Assembly (NCBI GenBank): GCA_028023455.1
Contig: JAQFVV010006469.1
Location: 560,001-624,000, forward strand
Origin: Epiperipatus broadwayi
Lineage: Eukaryota > Onychophora > Udeonychophora > Euonychophora > Peripatidae
Reading direction: 5' to 3'
Length of the DNA: 64,000 bases
Below, piece after piece: positions 33,996 to 45,889 of this stretch. The first letter of the stretch is position 1, and each line of letters opens with the position of its first letter. The notes beneath the pieces were generated by a model. The model did no database searches. It saw only the letters and a program-made list of their open reading frames with translations, and was not told the DNA's origin. Position numbers and translations under genes: made by a program.

Positions 33996-35289
33996 TGTCA
34001 CAAATATTTTTCACAGGTAAAATATATTAAAAACAGAGAAAGTTCAATAGAAAGAATATCCTGATCATTGTTAAAATAATGCATGATATTTAAAATTGTT
34101 TGCTGATAGCTCAGGGTAATACTGTCACTATTGAATCTACTAATTGGATCTAAGAATGCATTTCAATAACACGACAAATATTTTATGCAGAGTATTTAAT
34201 TATTGAATACCTCATGAGAAATTTTAAGATATCATGTCCTATCACAAAACTAATCAGAATTTTCTGTTTACTAATCTTTCTTCACATGAATGCTTTATTT
34301 TCTGGTCCTGTATCCATAAAAATCATATAAACATTTGAGGATAGACAAAAATTTCATTAAATAGGTGACTGTAGGGAAAAGATCTATAATAAAAAAAATA
34401 GTCAAGAAAACATCATTCAACAGACTTGACAATTTCTGATGATAAGAACAAACAGTTTTATATTCTTGCACCATCTATCTAAAATAAAATAGATACCAAT
34501 TTAATGATAAATTACAGCTGATTTAGCTACATGAAATAAATATCCAGGCCCGAAAAAGAGTCGTTATGTTTACCTAGTCTTAGCATGCCCATCCTTAACT
34601 TAAAACAAAAAAAGTAAAGAGTAACAAGAAAGAATAAAAAATTTAAAATTATTTTTCCCTTGATTATACTTACAACATCACACATTTGTTTCTAATCAAT
34701 TTGTTTTAATCATTATACTATTTTAAACTTATTCTTCAACATATTTTTTGCTGAAAAAAAAATAATTTTTTGCCTAATTGTAGGTTTTTTAATATATTTT
34801 ATTTTCTGTCACAACTTTCCAATAAAATCAATCAAATATATACTTTTTAATATGGCATTTTCTATATAAATAAACCATATCTGCCTATTTTATATAAAAG
34901 ATGCTCAAATCACCATAAAACTTTGTTAAAAAATGTATTACACTTTGTATGTTTTGTGTATTCATTCTAAGTTATACTTCATAAAATTGTGGATTCATCA
35001 CATTCTCCTAACTAAAGAATATATCAATTGATCATGTGATTTTGTCCACTATATTATTAGAAATTTCATATAGATAACTTTCATAAAGCATACTTTCATA
35101 AAGTTCTTCCAATGCTTTTATGTTATATTGATGTGGTGTGTATGTACAAAATAACAACTCTATATATCATTGATTTAATTAAAGTAAAATACTCTGTTTT
35201 TAAACTTGTTATATGCAAAAGCAGCATATTGAAGTCTGTTTGGGTTGCATCTTGACATCCAAATTAGTTAATTTAAATTATATTTATGT
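33996..35289. other. AT-rich sequence, no gene seen
   Basis: No recognised gene or matched repeat. Confidence 0.5.
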
Positions 35290-35301
35290 ATTAGAACATT
35301 A

Positions 35302-35433
35302 AACCACCAAACATCACATGATCACCATTTCATGCTAGCACATAACTGTTAGTAAACAGGCAAAAACTAGCATCCATTGATTACTCTGGTTAGCACAAGG
35401 TGGCACTACTATATGGAGAGTTTTTGCTTGTTT
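35302..35433 (+). mobile_element. Composite foldback element, short copy 3, 132 bp
   Basis: Flanked by 12-bp direct repeats ATTAGAACATTA at 35290-35301 and 35434-35445. It contains block A (AAACATCACATGATCACCAT to AACTGTTAGTAA), the left end AACAGGCAAAAAC, then jumps to the right arm B' (ATCCATTGATTACTCTGG to GAGAGTTTTTGCTTGTTT). It is an internally deleted form of the 21.3-kb element with both ends retained, which fixes the true termini of the family. Confidence 0.8.
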
Positions 35434-35445
35434 ATTAGAACATTA

Positions 35446-35744
35446 CAATAACATAGTATTTGAGCATTACAATAAGATACATAAAAAATTACAATGTGCA
35501 AGGTCACTAGATCTGGGCTTACCCAGAATACTACATCTGATACATTTTCATTTTTAAAAGAATTTTAAAATATATAAATTCAGTGCTGCTGATATAATTT
35601 TTTCTTTTTTTATATAATTTTAGGTAAGGGACAAAGCAAAGTCATCGGGATAATTTACTCAAAGGGTCACTTAAATCAGTTGATTGCATTTAAACATGAA
35701 TATATTTTAAGGATATACTTTAAATGCCCATTCTACTACACATT
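35446..35744. other. AT-rich sequence, no gene seen
   Basis: No recognised gene or matched repeat between the foldback element and the next hammerhead-family fragment. Confidence 0.5.
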
Positions 35745-35850
35745 ATTGAAACATATGAAAAATTAAATGATCTCCAACATAGAATTTAATGTGGAACCCT
35801 ACTCTTCAGTGACCCAGATCACATTCTTTTACATATATCTTCATAACTCA
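35745..35850 (-). mobile_element. Hammerhead retrozyme-like repeat, short diverged copy
   Basis: Minus-strand match that spans the ribozyme region at 35769-35820: stem I GATCTGGGTCA with TTGGAGATC, core CTGAAGA (compatible with the CUGANGA consensus). The box after stem II reads TTAAAT, so the GAAA is lost. It is decayed. Confidence 0.55.
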
Positions 35851-35854
35851 CCCA

Positions 35855-36045
35855 CCCTTTATACTCTTCAGATAAATTTTTTAATGATCATTAGTAATCA
35901 TTTATTAGGCTACAGACTATCATTAATTCTTACATCTAGACTATAAATGATATAATATACTTTAATTTAATAAATGATTAGTAATAATCCTTAATGTATT
36001 TAGCTGGAGTAGATGGTGTTAAATTTGTGGGTGAACAAAATTTGA
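35855..36045. mobile_element. MITE with about 65-bp inverted repeats
   Basis: The left arm runs from about CACCCACCC through CTTCAGATAA, TTAATGATCATTAGTAATCA and TTTATTA. The right arm is its complement from TAATAAATGATTAGTAATAA through TTAGCTGGAGTAGATGGTGT to GTGGGTG. The spacer is about 60 bp. Single arms of the same family lie at 16540 and 38555. Confidence 0.65.
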
Positions 36046-37714
36046 TATTTGTAACTCAAATAAACTAAAAATTATTTAATATAAAAAATAGCAAATTATT
36101 ACAGCTAAATAATTTTAGTTTTTCTTTCTTAATAATATCGAATAAATTGGACCTCAGCTAAGCTTTTATAATGGAATTTACCAACTAATAAATTAAAAAA
36201 AAAAATTTAACATAATGACCAAGTAGCAATTAAAGTCTGTCTATCTATATAGTACATTTTATAGTTAAGACGAGACTATAACCAAGGAAAAATAATGAAA
36301 TCAAAAAAGAATGAAATGCATTGAGTGCTATTAAGTTTTATTAATTTTCCAATTTTAAATTTTGATTAATTAAAACAGTTATCAGACTACAGTATATCAA
36401 TCAAACTTTGTAATCACAGTAGTGTAATAGGAGTCCAAAACCATATTCAGTTTCAAACATGTATGTATCTTGAACATTCAGAACCTGAAAATATTTTTCC
36501 AAAATTTTTTTTGAGCCATACAATAACAAACAAATGAATAATTAGATACTTTTAAATGAGGATCAAACTTTCGAAAATAATCTGAAATAGTAGGATAAAT
36601 ATTAATATATTGACAGAAAAATACCATTGTAACTTGGTGATGACATCATCAAGATATAATACGCCCACAGACATTGACTCCAGAAACTAATTTCTCCATG
36701 TAATCCATTTTGAAGGTTAATTAGACAATTAAAGTGTTATTTATAAGAATTACTACACCCATATACATATATACCTACACACCCACGCTATATATATATA
36801 CGTAAATAGAAAAACAGAAAAATATATAAAGATATGAAATATTGTATAAAGCTTTTATTTGTTTGTAAAAATTATTGTTCATATACTGTATATTTTCTTT
36901 GTCCACAACTTGTAAAAGCAATTTAATAAAGATTTTAATAATGTAAGTAAATGCTTTATATAATTTTTTTAAAAATTGATAATCAATAACTAACAGATGA
37001 AATTGTTTACTATAATAAGAATTTGTTATTTGCTTTAAGATGTAAAGTAAATTAATTAAAAAGTAAAAAAAAAAAAAAACATAAACAAAATCTACAGGAA
37101 CAAAAATCGAATAAACAGAATATATATTTGTATACTTGTTCAATGTTATATAAATATATATAGAGATAGATAGATAGATTGATACAAAAAAGTGTCATAG
37201 CACTGTTATTAACACATCAATCTGCTTTGAAGATGATTTGGGGTTGAATTCTTCATGAAGCTAGAAAAATCATTTGATTACAAACAAGCTTAAAATATTT
37301 TTATTTAAAAACTTGTCTCTTCATCATTCCAGAAAAGATACAATGTTGAACATTACATGTGCATCTTTATATTCTTAGGCTAAGTACAAATAAGGAAGAC
37401 AAAATAGAATCTTAATTACGTCACGTCATACTTGATTAACGTTATGAATTTATATAGTCTTCTGATTCTCTATGGAGGAGTGCTAGAATGGTTTTTAACA
37501 TACAATGAGTGATTTAAAGGACTTTTATATCTACATTAATAAGCCATATTTGTTGCATTTTTTTCATCTAATATAACTAATTATGTTATACCTATTTTTT
37601 TTTTTTAGAAAACTAATTATTCATTAAAATTATTTTCCTTCAAAAACAATTATTTTATTTAAACTATATTCAAGCCAAAATATAGAATAATCACTACTTT
37701 TATGTTTTAACTAG
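36046..37714. other. AT-rich sequence, no gene seen
   Basis: Contains TA and TAGA microsatellite bits near 36788 and 37150. The minus-strand open stretch at 36775-37143 is a low-complexity Tyr/Phe/Ile-rich product of AT-rich sequence, not a convincing gene. Confidence 0.5.
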
Positions 37715-37720
37715 GAAATC

Positions 37721-37837
37721 TTTTTTTTTCTTTTTCTTTTCCATGTGTCATAGCATCGGTCCGGAAGCGAACCCGCTAACCCGGGACAACTGCTTGTAAG
37801 GCAGCTGTGCTGACCACTCGATCACCAACTCTTGACA
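37721..37837 (-). mobile_element. tRNA-derived SINE, copy 2
   Basis: On the minus strand it reads AGAGTTGGTGATCGAGTGGT, CAGCACAGCTGCCTTACAAG, CAGTTGTCCCGGGTTAGCGG, then GTTCGCTTCCGG, ending GACACATGG and an AAAAGAAAAAGAAAAAA tail. It resembles the tRNA-Gly-like copy at 32.7 kb in the D and anticodon arms (anticodon position TAC here) and has a small duplication in the T arm. Direct repeats GAAATC at 37715-37720 and 37838-37843 flank it and may be the target duplication. Confidence 0.65.
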
Positions 37838-37843
37838 GAAATC

Positions 37844-38554
37844 ATTTTTAATTAAATAATGTAGGTAATCCTGCAGAACAATTTGCAAAAGGCAATATCA
37901 TAGTTATGTGAAACAACTTTTTGTTTAGTAGTAGAATAATTTGTTTGTATTTACTTTTTAATAATTATATATATATATAATAGATTTATGTCTGAAGACA
38001 AAAATTACTACCGATAAAATACTATCATCAAGCAATATTTATTTGACTATTATTGGTAGTGATTTTGCTGTTTATATCTATATCATAAACTTTAATAAAT
38101 TATTTTCATTATGTGTATGTACAGTTATAAAATGTATTTATATATTTTATACTAAAACCTGAGTTTTTATATAATTGACAATATAAATATACATATACGA
38201 GCTCATATGATGCATTATGTTTTGGACTCTTAAACATTTTTCAATATCTCACTAATAATTGAAAAGTAATTGGATAATCATAGCTATAAGTAAATAAAAT
38301 AGACTTTTAAATGAATGCTATCATACCATTCATATATTAGTTGTAAGGTTAATTTCTTTTCCAGTTTTTTTATTTACTGTTACTAAAACATGCGATGTTA
38401 TTATTTACTATTATATTTTTCGAATTCAATCTGACTTTATATAATAATATGTCTAGGTTTAGTAAAACATCACTGACTATATTAATTATTACAACATTAT
38501 TTAATAATATTATATAATTTCATTTACAAGTGTGTTTTGAACTCATATCATTGA
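37844..38554. other. AT-rich sequence, no gene seen
   Basis: No recognised gene or matched repeat. Confidence 0.5.
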
Positions 38555-38670
38555 CACCATTCATTTTAGATAAACCCTTTAATGGTTATTGCAAATCATT
38601 TATTAAGTATGAGATTATCATGTGATTTCTAATCAAGATAGAAAATTTAAATCTAGTTAAGAATTAACAT
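38555..38670. repeat. Single arm of the 35.9-kb MITE family
   Basis: GACACCATTCATTTTAGATA, then TTAATGGTTATTGCAAATCA and TTTATTAAGTATGAGATTAT match one arm plus part of the spacer of the element at 35855-36045. Confidence 0.45.
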
Positions 38671-38844
38671 ATCTGTTTATATATAGAAATTGTAATGACC
38701 AGACTATACATGTTTAAAAAATTTAAATTTCTATTAATTGATTAGCATGCCACCTGGCCTTAAACATCACAAAATAGACCAAACATATATATATATTTAA
38801 ATTGATTTGAAAAAAAAACACTTTAATTTGGTGATGATGATCAC

Positions 38845-39480
38845 TACTGTGCCGGTCAAAACACGTTTATTCATCTAACACGAGCTGGAACTCACAAAAT
38901 GTACTTCAAATATTATTTAGAAAACAATTTAGAAAAAAGTTACAATAAGATGGTTCTATGGTTAGCTAACCTGTATTTTGAAGAAATAATGATTATGTTG
39001 GATTTCACACAGAGCTCTGCAATTTTAAATAGTATTAAAACAGTTCTATAGCTGGACTGGAGATACTCGAGCTGGAATGAAAGTGAGTTCTTTGGTTGAT
39101 TATGGCATCTTCTATTAAGTTACAAGACGATTTAAAATGGTGTTTCTGTAGCTGGACTGAAATTGGAACGAAGGAAAGTTCTTTTTAGTGGCTTATGACA
39201 TCTTCTACCTATTATAAGCTGTTAGGGCAATGTTGGTTGCTGCTTCAGACATTGGGTGGATCAACTTCTGACATTCCATTACGGGAAAGCAGAAAAATTC
39301 TTGCCTGACTTTAGCCAGACATGGTAAAATTAAACAATTTATAACTTCTGATATTAACAGCTTTTCAAAAGCAAGATGGAGTATATCTTCCCACTTAAAA
39401 TAAGGCCTATTTATATATTTTTCACCAAGCCTTAACACCTTTTTGGAATTTCGTTTGCCTCAGGACCAATTGACTTTTAA
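38845..39480. repeat. GC-richer region with a diverged tandem repeat, possible LTR remnant
   Basis: Units of about 110-120 bp at about 39035-39110 and 39120-39215 share TATAGCTGGACTG or GTAGCTGGACTG, a GAACGAAGGAAAGTTCTTT or GAATGAAAGTGAGTTCTTTG block and ATGGCATCTTCTA or ATGACATCTTCTA. The composition differs from the neighbours. The minus strand is open at 39205-39438 (77 codons, including LAKVRQEFFCFPVMECQKLI), not recognised. It may be an old LTR or DNA transposon. Confidence 0.35.
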
Positions 39481-40139
39481 TTAGTACAAAATCATATAAT
39501 CTAATTTCTACAACAGATAACGTCTCTGATGTGTTATTTTTAATTTACTTACAATTATTAAAATATATAAATCATATAATTCGATTCAGATTTCACTAAT
39601 TAAATTCCTTTTTAGGTGTTATAGAATGTTAAAGCTTAGCAGAAGTAATGGCATTCTGATTTAATCATAAAGTCTTTTGTTGAAACAAAATCAATCAGTA
39701 AACAGATTTTGCTTTTACCCTGGGTACGGTCACTAATTGATTTCTTGTTTACACAAAATTCTCATTTTTAATTATAAACGGATTTTTATTTTACTGAATT
39801 AAATAACTTTTAACATATTTGTTTTTAAAAAATAACAAATTGGACAGATTTTTAAAAAAATACTTCAGTTTCTGTTATATATATATATATAACATTAAAT
39901 CAGAAAACCGTTAAATATATTTTTAAAGAAAATGTTTTACATTATTTCTTTTTATTTAAACTTAAATATATATATGAATCATTATACCATCATTCCATGG
40001 TTTAAATTATCCATCCATATATGAATATAATAGCGAATATAATTAAAAATTGACTGAAAATTAATAAAATATTTTATAATAAATTATGAGCATTTCTACG
40101 CTATAATTTTATCAAACCTGTCTAATTATAGCGTATTTT
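39481..40139. other. AT-rich sequence, no gene seen
   Basis: No recognised gene or matched repeat. Confidence 0.5.
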
Positions 40140-40385
40140 CATAAGTAAATGGATGATGCCGTTCAAGCGGCCATGATAGCTAAGTTTTACCGCTTGACTT
40201 ATATATTACATTTTTATATTTAAGATAGGTTCGAAACTAGTTCAGACGAGTAGGTCATTAGGTTGATGGTGAAACGGAAAGAGATTGGGAGGTTTCCGTT
40301 TCACTACATAGCCTCTATTTGCAATACCAGGCTAGATCTCATAGAACATAAGTGACTCCGAATGAAATGGAAATGGAATATATAT
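40140..40385. other. GC-richer patch with two strong hairpins, unidentified
   Basis: A stem of 8 bp (TCAAGCGG / CCGCTTGA, 40163-40170 with 40190-40197) lies about 70 bases before a perfect 12-bp stem (GTGAAACGGAAA / TTTCCGTTTCAC, 40269-40280 with 40293-40304, loop 12 nt). Two such stems in a short GC-richer island within AT-rich DNA are unusual. No coding frame or known RNA family was recognised. Confidence 0.45.
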
Positions 40386-41998
40386 GCAGATCAGACAATA
40401 TTGCACATAAAGAGGGTAACACAATATTTAAAAAAAATAAGAACAATAGTCCATTACAAAATCTTATAATTGTCAGATATACATATTTTTTGTTCAAAAA
40501 AATCATTTCTCCAATCTCTTTTTTATGATTGAGCCCATTTGTCTCAAAGTAAATCCCTGGCCTTCGCTACCCTAAATATATATAATCATAATATAACTGT
40601 TCCTCACAAATATAATATATTTAATTATAACATAAACTTCATAGCATAATCACACACATATATCTAATATGGTATAATTTTAACCAATAACACCATTCTT
40701 ACAATAACAATTATATAAAGTGGCCAGTTAAGGTCCAAACCCTGATTAACAGAAACTAATTATATGAGATAGTTCTTTGACTCTGACCTGATTTACTAAT
40801 AATACTATTTAATGAATTGAGGTAGTCCTTTAGATCTGACCCCAAATTTATAGAACAAAACCATGAGTAAATCTATCATATGTAACAGTGATCTAATAAT
40901 TGCATGCACATATTAAGTTCTAACATACATAAAATTTAACTCACAGCAATCAAAAGGAAAAGTAATATTCATGTATAAATGAACACGAATGAATTTCAAA
41001 ACAAACCTTTAATGTAAAATACGATTAATTACATTATATACCTGTTCCTCTTCTTTTTTTTTTCACTTGAACTCTTTAATTTTTTTACAAGCATGAATCT
41101 TAAAATGAATATTACACCTCTGATTATTTATCTAACAATTTCATATTAAAGAAAACTTTTTTTAAAAATTAATAAATCATAACACACACATATATAGGCA
41201 AGATAGACCTTTTTTATATATACAAATCTCTTCTTTTTTGAAACTTTAGTTTTTTTAAAACACAACAGTTTTTTTTTTTTTTAATGTCGCTTTCTTTAAT
41301 CACTCGATAATATAAAATATAGTTTATTAATATTAAATACAAACTAAAATAAAACTTAAAATGGTTAACACATTAAGGTAACATTCTAAAAAGTTTTTTT
41401 AATTTGCAAAGCAAAAATTATGACGAATTTTTCTCATGATAGCAAAAATTAATTGATTCCATTTGTAAGTTGCCATAATATTCTTTAACAATCTAAAGTT
41501 TTTGAAATTTGATGTTTAAGCATTGTTTCTTCAGATTCCTTTAAGTATATAACTTGATCAGGTCTGACAGAGATCATTTAGAGTAGACTTCAGAAGTCGA
41601 CAGTTTTCCTTTTTTCTACACGGTCATCATAGTGACATGAATTGCAGCTTGATTAAAATGAAAATCCAGATTGATCGATTTTAAGAAAAACTGACCATAT
41701 ATAGGTTTTGACTTTTTGTTTTTAATACCCTTGTATCTTCTTGTTCACACCTTTGATCTTGTTCCAAGAATTTCATAAACACTTTATTTAATTGATTGAA
41801 CTTAAATAGCCAGATTTTTTTTTTGTTTGTTTTCGAATCTCATATCAAAACATGCTTAATCTTTTTTTTATTTTAAGTTAACAATACATTTATTGCATTC
41901 TTTGATAAGAGAAAGTTTTAACATAATTTATAAAATTTAACAGTTTCTCTTAAATGTAAATATTTTTAACAAATCTATTATTTTACAATATAACATTT
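40386..41998. other. AT-rich sequence, no gene seen
   Basis: Homopolymer T and A tracts dominate (for example near 41271). No recognised gene or matched repeat. Confidence 0.5.
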
Positions 41999-42292
41999 AA
42001 TTATATAGAAGGTTAATTATCCCTCCTCATTTAAACAGTGATGTTAAAACTGCAAGGATACTCACACCGCAGCCACAAGAGAGAGATTTTGAGAAAATCA
42101 GAATGATCACCTTATTTTCAAACTCAAATGCATTTATATGAGCCAATCTTAAGTATTTAGAAAAAATCACTCACTTTAAATTCATTTCTTTTTAAATAAT
42201 CTTATTGACTCATATAAGTGCATTTGAGTTTGGAAATAAGATCACTGTTTAATGGTGCTATTGAGGAGCAATAATTATCTTCTATATAATTA
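41999..42292. mobile_element. Foldback MITE, copy 1
   Basis: Outer arms TTATATAGAAGGTTAATTAT and its complement ending ATAATTATCTTCTATATAAT, then CTCCTCA and TTAAACAGTGAT on both sides. The inner arms TCAAACTCAAATGCATTTAT and its complement GTGCATTTGAGTTTGGAAAT surround a loop that contains CACTCACTTTAAATT. The left arm carries an extra segment of about 65 bases (42042-42108). The same loop core occurs in the larger foldback at 46751-47140. Confidence 0.7.
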
Positions 42293-43909
42293 CAATCTAA
42301 ACATTGTACTTAACATTTGAATATACATATTATTATTACATTTAATACTTTTTTTTTAATTTTTGAACTACTGTAGGTAGCAATTCTTACAACTCTGAAC
42401 CAGCTCACAACTATGTGGAAGACCCCATAATTGATACTGAAATGAATAGAACATTATTCATATATATATATATATAGTATCAATATCTACATATATAATA
42501 TAGATCTAGTATTAATAATCAATTTACTTCAAGGATGTATAAAAAATGGCATTTTTTTTCATCATACAGCATAATAAAAGCCTTTTTTAGTTTATTATAG
42601 TATTTTTTGCCCACAGTGTTAATACGTCAGCAACAGGCACAAAATAGGTCAAATAAAAGAGTAATAATTAATTGAGAAACAACCAGGTTAATAATTAATT
42701 TAACAATAATTTATATTTCACATATAACAATTAAAATCTGATAAACAGCAACATGAATAACTAACAAATTTAACATATATCACTTAGATAAATAGTTCTA
42801 TAGATTTACTATAAACCAATAATCAATGGGGATGAACGATTAGCAGAAATGCTGCCTAAGACAATTATCATCTTTTTTTATGGATCACATTGTGTTTTTT
42901 TATTTATTATATAAGACACAGTAATATGGCTATTTAGCCCAAGTATAAACATCCTGCTTGCATTTAGCCTAAGTATATACATCCTACTTGCATTAACTCT
43001 ACACAATTCTGTAAGTGATGCCTCTATTTTCTCTTTATAAAAAAACCATGACTGCCAATGTAAATGTGGATTTTTAAACCTTACATTCATGATAATTTAT
43101 TTTATTGGTTAATCACCAAATCTCTTCCATCTTGCACAGATATTTTAATTTTCAAGATAGTTATATCAAATTCTTATGCATTTTCTTCCTGTATTATTCT
43201 TATTGGTGGTGTTTTGGTTAAATTCTTGGATGCTGATTTCATTATTCTTATCCTAAATTAACCTTGCTATGATGTTAATTTGGTTACTTTCAGTTCTGTG
43301 GTCTATTCAAACTTAATGTTTGCATGGATGTTAAAAGTTCATTTCATTGAATTTTACCATATAAGGGTATTTTCTTTCATTGCTCATTATCATAGCAGGA
43401 AACAATGTATGTTTTTATTGGATAATGAAATATGGTTTTAGTTTCTATTTTTTTTAAAAGTAAAATCATGTTTTTGATTAATTCATTGTCAGTTGGCTTT
43501 AAAACTCTTAGTTTGGCTGTGCTAAAATAAAAGATAGGTGATTCAACTTCCTATTGTAAATTTTTTTAAGCAAAATATTTATTGGATTATCCCCTCCACT
43601 TTTGCAAATTAAATTCTTTTTTATGCCAGACACTTGGCTTGAAAACTTATGGTTCAGTCCAACGATTGATTTTGATTCTAGGTGGTTTATTTTATTTATT
43701 AGTGAACTTTAATAATATTCAAGATTAAGAGTTACAAAGATGAGTCTCATTTGCAGGTGTGTTGGTAGTTCACGGATAATATTAATGCTGCTTTTAAAAT
43801 GAATGTATTATTATGTATGAATCTTCATTGTTGACTTATCCAATTTAGGGATATGATTTCCTGAGAGTTTTTGATGACTTGTTCATATTGATGTAATTTA
43901 ATTAATTAA
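42293..43909. other. AT-rich sequence, no gene seen
   Basis: Open stretches at 42878-43090 (minus) and 43064-43261 (plus) lack recognisable motifs; the minus one contains a short internal repeat (SRMYILRLNASRMFILGLN) that reflects a duplicated DNA segment. Confidence 0.45.
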
Positions 43910-43965
43910 AACTGGAAAAACTCTCCACACAGTATTGCCACGCTTGCTTCTTAATAACAAAAATA
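43910..43965 (+). repeat. Fragment of the composite foldback element, arm B end
   Basis: GGAAAAACTCTCCACACAGT followed by ATTGCCACGCTTGCTTCTTA matches the outer part of arm B of the elements at 21.3, 26.8 and 35.3 kb, then breaks off. Confidence 0.55.
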
Positions 43966-44824
43966 ATGAAATGAGACTATTAAGCTATAATTTAATTCTT
44001 TTATAAATGATAAATTAATAATTTAGTCCGCCTTTAAATGTTAAGTTAAATCTTTTTACTTTTTTTTTTTATATGTTTCACTTCATTTTTTTCTTATATG
44101 TTTTAAAAACCTAGTCCTGTCTTTTAATTAAGTGTCCCATTGTTTCACTTTCGTAAGAAAGACGACTTTAACATATCTAACCTGATGAAAATATGTAAAA
44201 AACTGATTTTACATTGTAACATTGCTGGAGTGACTGATTTTTTTATTAAATCTAAAGCAAAGCTTCCTTGCGTTGTTGATTAGTCTGAGATTTCAGCCTG
44301 ATATAAAATGTAACCAGTTTATCATTCTGTAAGATTATCATAATTTCAGAATAATTTTTTTTAATGGTGAAGCTTGATTGACATAACTTTGTTTGGATCT
44401 CTGTGCTAAGGTGAAGTCAAAGGAATCATCTATTAGTTTCACCCATAGATTAAAGTCTTTCATATTTCTGTGAAGCCATCATCTCATAAAAAATGATTTT
44501 TATTTTATTTATGTGGCTAAATTAATTGTCTGTTATTACAATCAGTGTTGTATCAAATCTCACTATTAAAGAGTAACCGGACAGAGTGATATGGTGGTTC
44601 AAATTTTAAATCAGGCCATAATCATAAATAAATCAGTAAGTTTGCTGAAGAATAATTGATTTAAAATAATCAGGTAATCACTACAGATAGTTTCCCTTCT
44701 TCAATCACTGCAGTTTATATTTTTATTTCAAAATCTATCCCACACATGATTTCTTTTTGGATCATTTAAACTTTTTTGGGATTTGGTTTAAGATTTCGTT
44801 TATCTATCTATTATTTTTTATCAT
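43966..44824. other. AT-rich sequence, no gene seen
   Basis: No recognised gene or matched repeat. Confidence 0.5.
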
Positions 44825-45065
44825 TTATTATTATTAAAGTTTGAAAATTTGCTATTTTAATATAAAATGAGCCCTGATTATATATGTAGGAGATAATGAT
44901 CTGGACGAACTGATGAATGCTGGTTCAGCATGATCAGTTATCTTTTTCACATGTATGTGGTCCTGTGTATCAGTTATATAAGAGTGGATGACTAAAGGCT
45001 GTTTGAAAATCTGGGTTCAAACTTTTTCTAATTACATTTAGCTTAAGTATATACACTATAACTGA
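44825..45065 (+). mobile_element. Hammerhead retrozyme-like repeat, partial copy
   Basis: Plus-strand copy from AAGTTTGAAAATTTGCTATT through the truncated ribozyme (44898-44935), TTTTTCACATGTATGTGGTC, TATCAGTTATATAAGAGTGG and the B-box-like CTGGGTTCAAAC to TCTAATTACATTTAGCTTAA. In the ribozyme, CTGATGA and stem II with loop GGTTC are present. GAAA, stem III and the 3' stem I strand are deleted, leaving GATC, the same kind of loss as in tandem unit 2. Confidence 0.75.
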
Positions 45066-45145
45066 TATTATTATCTATTATTTAAGATTTTATTTATCTA
45101 TCTATTATATAATTTTTAGTGCGCATATGTACATATGCATAAAGG

Positions 45146-45610
45146 AGCAGTTGCTATCTTATCTTCACACTATAAAGCTGAGTGCACATTCATTGATGAG
45201 CATCATAACCATAATTCTCATGCTAGCTGTTGCTGCTGCTGTATTTATACTTTCATCTAATTATGCATGTTATTTAAATACATGCTATGTAAATTAAGTC
45301 ATTTAAGTATTCCATTTATGTGATATCTAGATGCTGTTTTTTCTTTTGTTTATTATGTCTTATGATTAACTATAAATCACACTTCTTTGACCTTTTTTTT
45401 CAGCTAACTATAATGATGATGATGTAATAAACAAAGGAGAAAACAGTATCCAGATATCACATAAATGGAACATTTCAATGACTTAATTTACATAGCATGT
45501 ATTTACATAACATCAACATCAACAACACCTAGCATCAGAATTATAGTTATGGTCATAGCCACAAAAAGTTCATTTAGCATTATGGTATAAAGATAAGATA
45601 GAAACAGCCT
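45146..45610. repeat. Long inverted repeat, arms about 200 bp
   Basis: The left arm runs from GTTGCTATCTTATCTT and CATAACCATAATTCTCATGC, through TACATGCTATGTAAATTAAG and CATTTATGTGATATCTAGAT, to TTTTGTTTATTA. The right arm is its complement from TAATAAACAAAGGAGAAAAC to AAGATAAGATAGAAACAGCC. The outer half matches less well than the inner half. The loop of about 70 bases contains GATGATGATG. It is either a foldback transposon or an inverted duplication. It could form a long hairpin RNA if transcribed. Confidence 0.7.
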
Positions 45611-45889
45611 TATTAAGCATAGGTACTTATTTACAAGTACAAATGAAGGGGAAATAATACTATCTACTATATTTACAATAAAAAAATCATGCCAGTCCAT
45701 TTAATCCTTTTTTAAAAAAAAATGGTAGTGATTTATTAGTCATATATTTAATTTTATTTTATTTATATTAACGTATTATCTTCATACTTTATTTTTCAGT
45801 GTATGTATCACTTTTTTATTAAGTGTTCTTGACTCAAGTTCATATATAAAAATTAATAGAATAACTTAAGATCAGATTTTCTTTTAATA

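Noticed and set aside
36775-37143. 122-codon minus-strand frame as a gene
   Set aside because: Low-complexity Tyr/Ile/Phe composition made from AT-rich and TA-repeat DNA; no motif.
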